The notes below the pieces were generated by a model, which did no database searches, had not been told where the DNA came from, and saw nothing but the letters and a program-made list of their open reading frames with translations. Below, piece by piece: positions 6,702 through 11,644 of a stretch of DNA of 11,644 nt. Source of the DNA: Deltaproteobacteria bacterium (lineage in GTDB: Bacteria; Desulfobacterota; Desulfuromonadia; Geobacterales; Pseudopelobacteraceae). Position 1 is the stretch's first letter. The number at the start of each line of letters is the position of its first letter. Where the stretch lies: NCBI GenBank assembly GCA_016219145.1, contig JACRCG010000003.1, positions 1-11,644 on the forward strand, in the 5' to 3' direction. A program made the translations under genes and the position numbers.

Positions 6702-7394
6702 TTACTTTTTCCTAAGCAGTGCCGCGACCTCTGCCTGAATCCGGGGCGTATCTATTTTCGCCTCATTCAGCGCTGTACCCCAGCTCTTCAATCCCTTTTT
6801 AACCTCAGAATGAAGCTTTAGCGGCGATTGGCCGGTTTTTCCGGTAATCAGCACCGCAACAATCAGCTCCTGGCTGGTGGCTCCACCCTTCCTCATTTCG
6901 GCCAACTCGCCGACTCCAATCAACTTATAGCCGACAAGCAAACCATCGACCACCTCCTGTGCGAGTCTGACGCCCGAAGCTCCGGCGTTCAGCTCGACAG
7001 AAAATCGATCTTCAAAAGCTTTGGTCGTAATTCCGGTAGAGGCCACTGCATCCCGCCACACCCCTCCCGGGCGTTTGGCCTGAAGCAGATTTTCCGCCGA
7101 CAGCCCATATCTGGAGGCCAGCCAGTAGGCCACCCACATGTCATCAGCCGAGGTTCCGCCCTGTTTTTTCATTACGACAGTTTTCTTGTCTACATTGAAC
7201 ACAGTCGCGAAAAATGAGTTCTGGGTCGTAGCCAGAATATAGGGATCGGCCACGGCCGGACGCGCCGGATCATACGAACGCTCCCGGAAGCAGTGACAGT
7301 TGATCGTCGGAATGGCGGATGCGGAAAACGGAGAGAGCGCCAGTAAAAAGATAAGGACCGGCAGATATTGTCTGAAATGAAAGTGCACGTTCAT
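6702..7394 (-). CDS. Exported protein of unknown function with Cys-His-Cys motif
   Basis: This 230-residue protein has a clear signal peptide (hydrophobic 11-21, probable cleavage after ASA at 25-27). Next comes INCHCFRERSYDP with Cys33-His34-Cys35, which is not a heme c motif. The rest is a soluble, mostly helical periplasmic domain with the segments ADPYILATTQNSFFA, SADDMWVAYWLASRYGL and a basic C-terminus (AALLRKK). I do not recognise the family. The start at 7394 is chosen because it begins the signal peptide; an in-frame ATG at 7466 would add 24 residues without export character and would begin inside the FNR-like operator. GGAAGAG precedes it at a rather long distance. A class II FNR-like promoter lies upstream, linking it to the nitrite reductase beside it. 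Confidence 0.72.
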   Translation of the reverse strand: MNVHFHFRQYLPVLIFLLALSPFSASAIPTINCHCFRERSYDPARPAVADPYILATTQNSFFATVFNVDKKTVVMKKQGGTSADDMWVAYWLASRYGLSAENLLQAKRPGGVWRDAVASTGITTKAFEDRFSVELNAGASGVRLAQEVVDGLLVGYKLIGVGELAEMRKGGATSQELIVAVLITGKTGQSPLKLHSEVKKGLKSWGTALNEAKIDTPRIQAEVAALLRKK

Positions 7395-7431
7395 GTTCAC
7401 GTTCTCTTCCTGTTTGATATGACACCGTCTG

Positions 7432-7473
7432 TTTGTAACCGGTTTCCGCATACAATTGTTTGACACAGATCAA
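7432..7473 (-). promoter_or_regulatory. FNR/DNR-like class II promoter of the Cys-His-Cys exported protein
   Basis: On the minus strand TTGATCTGTGTCAA (7473-7460) matches the FNR/DNR consensus TTGAT-N4-ATCAA at nine of ten positions. The hexamer TACAAA (7437-7432) lies exactly where a -10 box should be if the site is centred at -41.5, the class II activator position. The predicted start of transcription is near 7425. A site of the same form stands before the nitrite reductase. Confidence 0.68.
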
Positions 7474-7481
7474 GTAACGTA

Positions 7482-7522
7482 CACAAAACTTAATAGCCCC
7501 GCTCCAGTAAGGAACGGGGCTA
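7482..7522 (-). terminator. Rho-independent terminator of the octaheme reductase gene
   Basis: TAGCCCCG (7494-7501) pairs perfectly with CGGGGCTA (7515-7522), with further TCC/GGA pairing in the loop. The minus strand continues TTAAGTTTTG, giving a modest T-rich tail. It lies 28 bases past the stop of the reductase and separates it from the FNR-like promoter of the next gene. Confidence 0.75.
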
Positions 7523-7549
7523 TCATGCCTGCCTTTAAACTTACAGCGC

Positions 7550-9241
7550 CTACTTCTTTGCCGCCGCCATGGCATCGTTCAGAAGCTTGATGCCGGCCAT
7601 GGATTCGTCAACCGATTTGGTCAGGGATTCCCGCGCCAGCTCAGGATTGTGGAAACCGTCAGAGTTCTCGGCGGTCCAGTACTCCCAGAGGATATGAGCC
7701 TTGAGATGCCGGTCCTGGGCTTTCTTGATTGTGTCGGCGTCAATTCCGGCCTTCTTCGCTTCTACGATCTTGTCGATCAGGTCGCTCAACCAGAACTCGG
7801 CCTTGCGCATCTTGCCCTTGAAGTGTGCCCGGATTGAGTCAATGGCATATCTGGCCTCATCTTCGGTCCACTGCGGATGGCACTTGAGACAGGTCTCCTT
7901 GAGCTGCACTCTGGGTGTCACTGCAAAATGCGAGGTGAATACCTTGCCCTTGGCGCCCTTCACCTTCGGCAAATGACAGGCGTCGCAGCCGACTCCCTTC
8001 TTGCCGTGCTTGGAGTTGTAATATGTCTCGGCCTCAGGGTGCTGGGCCTTCCAAAGCAGCCCGCCGGTCAGGGTGTGTTTGAAGTCCAGGAAGCCGACCT
8101 GGTTCTTGTAGTGTTCATAAAGCCCCATAACATCTTTGAATGGGAAGTGGTTCGTAAGCGGGCTGTCATATCCGACCGTCTTCTTGGATGTATCCGGATT
8201 TTTCGGGTCATAGCCGTCGTTGCAGTTGTATTCCACATGGCACTGGCCGCACTGGAGCTTGGTGTCATATTTTTCAAGAATTGCAATCTTGCGGTCAAAC
8301 CCGCGCAGACCCATGGTATGGACAGTAATCTTGGTTCGCTTCGGGTCGTTATGCCAAAGAGTGTCACCTTCGGCCCGGGTCAGTGCCTGGATCAGGCCAT
8401 CGCGGACGATCCTTGGTGTGGCGCCATGCGGATCATGACAGTAGATGCAATTGAATCCCTGGGCTGTGCTGCGAGCCACATCCACCACATTAGAGGTGCG
8501 GGCAAAAGTGGCGCCCTTTTTCAAAGCTTCCGGATCTCCCAGATAACCCCACTTGAGGATGTTGTCCTGAGTCTTGCACTGCAAACAGGTCGGGTTCGCG
8601 GCAGCGGCGCTTTGCGGAATGCGTGGCTTGTGCTCGTTGTCTTTCGGGAACTTGTCTTCAAGAACATCGAAGACCTTGCCCTGCTCCAGAGTATACTGCC
8701 AGCCGTTTTTACCCTGGAAGCGGCCACCGAAAGCCCTGTCCACCGCAAACTGATCTATCAGCATCTTGTCATGCCCACGGGTGGCGTTGTGTTCCTTGGT
8801 GAATCCGTGACCCATCATGAGTTTATCCCAGTAAGGGTTGGGAGAGCGCCCTGTCAGCTGCGATTTCTCATCGCGAGCCGGGCGATGGTGGGTCTCTTTC
8901 AGGAAGGTGTTGTACTGATCCTGATGGCACTGGCCGCAACCCTCCCAGGAAACATCCGTACCCGGGCGCGTATCAGGGCCAGGAGCCTTGACGTGTTTTT
9001 CGAGGCCATCATGGCAGTAGGCACAGTTCACCTTGGCGTGCTTACCTGACTTGTGGAACTGCTTGATCTCCTTGTCGTGGCAGTCGAAGCAGGTTTCCAC
9101 CTTCACCTCTTTCACCTTCTTGCGTTCCGGAGCTTTGATCTGCTTTTTGGCCGTGGCGTCGGCGGTCTGGATATAAAAACCACCCGCCACAACCAGGGCA
9201 ACCGTGAGGAACCCCGCAAGTACCAGTTTCTTCTTCAGCAT
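7550..9241 (-). CDS. Octaheme cytochrome c nitrite reductase (ONR-type, ammonia-forming)
   Basis: This 563-residue periplasmic enzyme has a signal peptide at 1-29 (cleavage near ADA). Eight heme c sites are visible: CFDCH51, CAYCH73, CGQCH102, CLQCK219, CIYCH265, CGQCH331, CDACH419 and CLKCH451 (numbers give the first Cys). The lone CXXCK marks the catalytic heme, ligated by Lys223, as in NrfA and the octaheme enzyme of Thioalkalivibrio. CHVEYNC holds Tyr338 and Cys340; this Tyr-x-Cys pair forms a thioether link in the Thioalkalivibrio enzyme, and the Lys-Tyr distance of 115 residues is the same as I recall for it. KAQHPE supplies catalytic His401. The helical C-terminus (about 465-563) fits the family. 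Expected reaction: six-electron reduction of nitrite to ammonium, possibly also hydroxylamine or sulfite. AAGGAG precedes the ATG. Confidence 0.93.
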   Translation of the reverse strand: MLKKKLVLAGFLTVALVVAGGFYIQTADATAKKQIKAPERKKVKEVKVETCFDCHDKEIKQFHKSGKHAKVNCAYCHDGLEKHVKAPGPDTRPGTDVSWEGCGQCHQDQYNTFLKETHHRPARDEKSQLTGRSPNPYWDKLMMGHGFTKEHNATRGHDKMLIDQFAVDRAFGGRFQGKNGWQYTLEQGKVFDVLEDKFPKDNEHKPRIPQSAAAANPTCLQCKTQDNILKWGYLGDPEALKKGATFARTSNVVDVARSTAQGFNCIYCHDPHGATPRIVRDGLIQALTRAEGDTLWHNDPKRTKITVHTMGLRGFDRKIAILEKYDTKLQCGQCHVEYNCNDGYDPKNPDTSKKTVGYDSPLTNHFPFKDVMGLYEHYKNQVGFLDFKHTLTGGLLWKAQHPEAETYYNSKHGKKGVGCDACHLPKVKGAKGKVFTSHFAVTPRVQLKETCLKCHPQWTEDEARYAIDSIRAHFKGKMRKAEFWLSDLIDKIVEAKKAGIDADTIKKAQDRHLKAHILWEYWTAENSDGFHNPELARESLTKSVDESMAGIKLLNDAMAAAKK

Positions 9242-9298
9242 GGTTGTTCTCCTTTCTGTGGGTATGCAATTGACTTCAAGTATTTATTGACGCGGCGA

Positions 9299-9339
9299 AT
9301 TGTGCCTCAAGTTGCAGGACAATCTTTGACCGAAATCAA
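9299..9339 (-). promoter_or_regulatory. FNR/DNR-like class II promoter of the octaheme nitrite reductase
   Basis: On the minus strand TTGATTTCGGTCAA (9339-9326) matches TTGAT-N4-ATCAA at nine of ten positions and has the same half-sites as the operator at 7460-7473. CACAAT (9304-9299) lies at the -10 position, within one base of the ideal class II spacing. The site begins 14 bases after the ferredoxin stop, so the reductase probably has its own promoter in addition to any read-through from the genes upstream. Confidence 0.7.
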
Positions 9340-9353
9340 AAATCTCCTGATTG

Positions 9354-9704
9354 TTATCTGGGTATCAGCGCCACCGCCTTCGGCTCAACCGGACAGACAT
9401 ACTCGCAGGCTCCGCAGCCGTCACAGAAATTCGGGTTGATCCTGATTCCTACTCCGGGGTTGAGCTTGATAGCCTTGGGCTTGCAGCTCTCCACGCAGGC
9501 GGAACACTCGTTGCTGCGGGCCAGACAACGTTCATTGAAGGCCTCCGCCACCAGGTCGTAACGCGGCTCGGACACCGGGGCAACTCTCTGCGGTTCCGTA
9601 ATTACTGAGGGAACGCTGCTCTTGAGAGTTTCGGCTATCTCCAGTGCCGTTTTTCCTAATGAGAACAGCCCCTGTTTGAAAAAATCCTTGCGGGATATAC
9701 TCAT
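9354..9704 (-). CDS. NapF-like ferredoxin with two 4Fe-4S clusters
   Basis: From the ATG at 9704 the protein has 116 residues. CLARSNECSACVESCKP (CX6CX2CX3C) resembles the middle cluster motif of NapF proteins, and CDGCGACEYVCPVEP is a standard CX2CX2CX3CP cluster, so two 4Fe-4S centres are expected. The N-terminus (SRKDFFKQGLFSLGKTAL) looks like the Tat-like leader of NapF relatives with one Arg replaced by Lys; export is uncertain. The start codon overlaps the PAS gene's stop as ATGA, so the two are translationally coupled. A longer reading from 9944 only overlaps the PAS gene out of frame. NapF-type proteins support maturation or electron supply for periplasmic nitrogen-oxide reductases. 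Here the neighbour is an octaheme nitrite reductase rather than NapA. Confidence 0.85.
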   Translation of the reverse strand: MSISRKDFFKQGLFSLGKTALEIAETLKSSVPSVITEPQRVAPVSEPRYDLVAEAFNERCLARSNECSACVESCKPKAIKLNPGVGIRINPNFCDGCGACEYVCPVEPKAVALIPR

Positions 9705-10138
9705 GCCTGCTTCTCTTCCAAAGCCTTGAGACGCTCCTTCATGGCCTTTTCCTTCTGAAAACGAGCCGTAATGTCCCTGATGATCGCCCCGGTGCCGAGA
9801 ACAGCGCCATCCTCGCCCTTTACAATGACCATGCTGAATTCGAGAGAAAGTCTGGCGCCGTCTTTTTTGATTCCAGGCGCCGAGAGCAGTTCGGTGCCAT
9901 AGCGGGTCACGCCGCTGGCCATAACCTTGTGGTACCCCTCCCAATGGCGTCCGCGCAGGTTTTCCGGGATGATCAGATCGAGGCTTTTGCCCTCCGCCTC
10001 GGCCGCGGAATATCCGAACATCGCCTCTGCTCCTTCGTTCCAGAGCCGGATCAGGCCCTCATGGTCGGCAAACAGGATCGCATCGCTGTTGCTTTTTACT
10101 ATCCGCTCGCTGAGCCAGGTAAATGACAGATTGTGCAT
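9701..10138 (-). CDS. Stand-alone PAS-domain sensor protein
   Basis: From the ATG at 10138, with AAGGAG eight bases upstream, the protein has 145 residues. A longer reading from 10285 would run into the inverted repeat and lacks support. Residues 8-125 form one PAS domain: ILFADHEGLIRLWNEGAEAMFGYSAAEAEGKSL, then IIPENLRGRHWEGYHKVMASG, and the PAC-like KKDGARLSLEFS to GAIIRDIT. The tail (126-145) is a charged helix, perhaps a short coiled coil. No kinase, cyclase or DNA-binding domain follows, so it must act through a partner. The RHWEGYHKVMASG segment resembles the F helix of the FixL heme-PAS, so heme-based oxygen or NO sensing is possible but not shown. Its stop overlaps the ferredoxin start. 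Confidence 0.83.
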   Translation of the reverse strand: MHNLSFTWLSERIVKSNSDAILFADHEGLIRLWNEGAEAMFGYSAAEAEGKSLDLIIPENLRGRHWEGYHKVMASGVTRYGTELLSAPGIKKDGARLSLEFSMVIVKGEDGAVLGTGAIIRDITARFQKEKAMKERLKALEEKQA

Positions 10139-10218
10139 CCAGTTTCTCCTTAATGTAAATGGTACCACCAGATCATGAAAATACAACTGAGGCAGAGTTA
10201 TTATTCTGGGAAAAGCAT

Positions 10219-10358
10219 TTGAACCACAGAGCAACTGAGCAACTGAGCAAAAAAAAGAATTCAGGTTAAAACCAGAAAAAATCACTCACTATTTTGGTTA
10301 TGCCTGTTGTTGATGTAACGGTTTGACTTCTCTGTTGCTCAGTTGCTCTGTGGTTCAA
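10219..10358. repeat. Long inverted repeat with perfect 25-bp arms
   Basis: Positions 10219-10243 and 10334-10358 are perfect reverse complements, from TTGAACCACAGAG at the outer end to the inner GAGCAAC. After one mismatch another three bases pair. The 90-base spacer (10244-10333) has no gene. Within the arms, GAGCAACT is repeated in tandem. The element lies between the small membrane gene and the PAS gene. As RNA it could form a very stable hairpin, ending or protecting the upstream transcript. The right arm runs into AACTGCCGTTTTT, shared with 122-134. Confidence 0.85.
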
Positions 10359-10380
10359 GAACTGCCGTTTTTGGGTTTTT

Positions 10381-10581
10381 TCATCTCCCCAGCAGTGAGT
10401 AGATGGCATATCCCGCAATCAGGAGGCCGACGACCAGATTGACGGGCCTGGTTTTTTCTGAGGCTTGCGGCATAAACAGGGCATCCACACGCATTGACTC
10501 GAAAATTGCGCTGCGAACAAAGGCGGCCAGAATCAATATCAGTCCGTAGATTATGCCTATGCTGTTTACAATGGTATCCAA
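10381..10581 (-). CDS. Small two-helix membrane protein downstream of the NarK-like gene
   Basis: This is a 66-residue protein. Residues 4-23 (IVNSIGIIYGLILILAAFVR) and 46-64 (VNLVVGLLIAGYAIYSLL) are membrane helices joined by a polar loop. The reading frame is the same as that of the upstream transporter: TAG, two codons, then TTG at 10581. TTG is the first usual start codon after the stop. GAGAG lies about 11 bases before it, a weak ribosome site that overlaps the end of the transporter gene. No ATG occurs before residue 30. It could be an accessory subunit of the transporter, translated by coupling, or the tail of a fusion separated by the stop codon. I do not recognise a named family. A long inverted repeat follows. 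Confidence 0.6.
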   Translation of the reverse strand: MDTIVNSIGIIYGLILILAAFVRSAIFESMRVDALFMPQASEKTRPVNLVVGLLIAGYAIYSLLGR

Positions 10582-10587
10582 AGTTGT

Positions 10588-11644
10588 CTACGCTCTCAAA
10601 TCTATGCGCTTCATCTCCTGTTTTTCGCTGTCGGAGAGCTTGTCCCACCAGGTGCCTCCGGAGTTGCCGTAGTCAAAACGCTCGGCTCCCGTGCGGGTGT
10701 AGTAATAGTAGTTGATGAACCAGGAATAGGCGTAGAAGACGGAGACTCCCACGAAGAACGGAATAGCGCTGCCGTACTTGGTTATGGCTCCGCCGATAAA
10801 CGAAGTCCAGATGAACGGGCCGAATGCCGCCCAGGCCCCGGTCCAGCCCAGCATCTGGGCACCCTTGGCTGGTGAATAGGCGAACACGATCGGGTACTGG
10901 CGGAAAGTCGCCGCGTTGTTTGTGCCGGTCATCAGGAAGATGAAAAGCATGATCCAGACAAAGCCCTGAAACTGATCAAGAGAGGTGGGTGTCAGGAACC
11001 CTCCGAAGGCCAGCGCCAGGCAGCCGGCGATCTGCCCCAGTGTCGTCCAGTGCATCCCCTTGCTGCCGCCCCACTTGTCGAAGACCGGGCCGGTAAGAGC
11101 CCGGACGAGTCCGCCGATCAGCGGCCCGAGATAGGCGTAGGCCAATGGATCAGGCGCGCCGTCAAAGCCGCCGTAGATGGTCTTGATCATCATCGGGAAG
11201 GCGGCCGCATAGCCAGAGAATGAGCCGAACGACGTGATATAGGTTATGGTGCAGTTCCAGGTATGAGTACGGGCCCTGTTCAGGCTGCTCAGGATTTCAA
11301 ACTGTCCCTTGAAGCCTCTGGCTGGGAGAGTGACGCTTCTCAGAAACAGCGCGCAGAGGATAAAGGCAACAACAAGAAACGGAACCCACACAAACAGCGC
11401 GTTCTGTAGATAGATTTTCTTTGTTATCACTTTCTTGACCGCTACATCCGTAATCAGGCCGGCCTCGTTTTTCTTGAGCTCAACCTTCATGTTTTTGGTG
11501 GTATCGGTCTCCTTGATCACCACATCCCTGATCACGTCACCATCTTTTGTAATCACTGTTGCGGCCGCCAGATCAGCCCTTTTGGCCACCACATCCGTAA
11601 CCACACCAACGGCATTTTTCGTAACAGCTACATCTTTCAGGATA
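10588..11644 (-). CDS. NarK-like nitrate/nitrite transporter (NNP family MFS), N-terminal part outside window
   Basis: The gene runs off the right edge; 351 C-terminal residues are visible and the frame is open to the last base. NNP-family hallmarks are NALFVWVPFLVVAF (helix 6), HTWNCTITYITSFGSFSGYAAAFPMMIKT (helix 7, with the nitrate-signature-like GSFSGYAAAF), GPLIGGLVRALTGPVFDKWGG (helix 8 and loop 8-9), and GTNNAATFRQ in the helix 10 region. The family imports nitrate or exchanges it for nitrite across the inner membrane. Before helix 6 is an atypical Val/Lys/Asp-rich stretch of at least 85 residues that should face the periplasm. It contains two related units, KNAVGVVTDVVAKR and KNEAGLITDVAVKK. 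Valine GTG codons in this stretch are not a credible start, because helices 1-5 would be missing. Its place beside a nitrite reductase supports the assignment. Confidence 0.83.
   Translation of the reverse strand, partial: ILKDVAVTKNAVGVVTDVVAKRADLAAATVITKDGDVIRDVVIKETDTTKNMKVELKKNEAGLITDVAVKKVITKKIYLQNALFVWVPFLVVAFILCALFLRSVTLPARGFKGQFEILSSLNRARTHTWNCTITYITSFGSFSGYAAAFPMMIKTIYGGFDGAPDPLAYAYLGPLIGGLVRALTGPVFDKWGGSKGMHWTTLGQIAGCLALAFGGFLTPTSLDQFQGFVWIMLFIFLMTGTNNAATFRQYPIVFAYSPAKGAQMLGWTGAWAAFGPFIWTSFIGGAITKYGSAIPFFVGVSVFYAYSWFINYYYYTRTGAERFDYGNSGGTWWDKLSDSEKQEMKRIDLRA
11431..11619 (-). repeat. Imperfect coding repeat in the NarK-like periplasmic loop
   Basis: Codons at 11619-11578 encode KNAVGVVTDVVAKR, and codons at 11472-11431 encode KNEAGLITDVAVKK. 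Eight of 14 residues are identical and the others mostly conservative. The stretch between them and the visible upstream end (KDVAVTK) has the same V/K/D-rich character, suggesting a loop built by duplication. Confidence 0.55.

Noticed and set aside
7877..9049. A 390-residue open frame on the plus strand opposite the octaheme reductase
   Set aside because: The minus strand has eight heme motifs in register; the plus frame has no recognisable domain and no ribosome site.
7690..9241. Pentaheme NrfA or hydroxylamine oxidoreductase
   Set aside because: NrfA has five hemes; hydroxylamine oxidoreductase has eight but normally only CXXCH and no lysine-ligated heme. The CXXCK and Tyr-x-Cys fit ONR better.
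9705..9944. N-terminal extension of the ferredoxin by 80 residues
   Set aside because: The extension lies entirely over the PAS gene in another frame and has shadow-like composition; ATGA coupling at 9704 explains the start.
10139..10285. N-terminal extension of the PAS protein by 49 residues
   Set aside because: It would translate the inverted repeat arm and bypass a strong AAGGAG site just before the ATG at 10138.
10219..10358. CRISPR array or insertion sequence
   Set aside because: There are only two inverted arms, no regularly spaced direct repeats, and no transposase in the 90-base spacer.
10355..10648. A 97-residue minus-strand open frame overlapping the small membrane gene
   Set aside because: It is Arg/Gln/Cys-rich and out of frame with the clear two-helix protein, and it runs across the transporter stop.

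Overview
The window looks like a chromosomal segment of a Geobacter-like member of the Desulfuromonadia (Geobacterales). The reasons are an eight-heme cytochrome c, a NapF-like ferredoxin, a NarK-type transporter, FNR/DNR-like operators, and an intergenic repeat type (ACAGAG-rich arms joined to AACTGCCGTTTTT) that I associate with this group. The genus assignment is an inference from gene style; nothing in the window proves it.

Layout, left to right. Positions 1-279 hold no gene, only a copy of the dispersed repeat and a strong terminator. From 280 to 3197, all on the minus strand, come a Roadblock/LC7-like protein, a REP-like inverted repeat pair, a 63-residue membrane-anchored Ala/Pro/Lys-rich protein, a 54-residue zinc-ribbon membrane microprotein, and a 543-residue MHS-type MFS transporter. 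Just upstream of the transporter on the same strand is an IclR regulator (3291-4046), probably its controller. An AT-rich divergent region (4047-4457) with several AATATTG palindromes separates this from a plus-strand pair: a CBS-CBS-nucleotidyltransferase (DUF294-type) signalling protein and an exported polysaccharide deacetylase. The deacetylase converges on, and is one base from, a minus-strand gene for an unrecognised exported protein with a Cys-His-Cys motif.

The right half is a probable nitrate/nitrite ammonification module on the minus strand. In transcription order it holds a NarK-like nitrate/nitrite transporter (cut by the right edge), a 66-residue two-helix membrane protein, a long inverted repeat, a stand-alone PAS sensor overlapping a NapF-like ferredoxin by ATGA, then the octaheme nitrite reductase. 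The reductase has seven CXXCH motifs, one CXXCK, and the Tyr-x-Cys catalytic signature. Two matching FNR/DNR-like sites (TTGAT-N4-GTCAA) sit at class II spacing, one before the reductase and one before the Cys-His-Cys gene. This suggests the exported protein belongs to the same anaerobic or nitrogen-oxide response. The inferred flow is nitrite entry or exchange by NarK, reduction to ammonium in the periplasm by the octaheme enzyme, and sensing or electron-transfer support by the PAS and ferredoxin proteins. No nitrate reductase and no FNR-type regulator are in the window.
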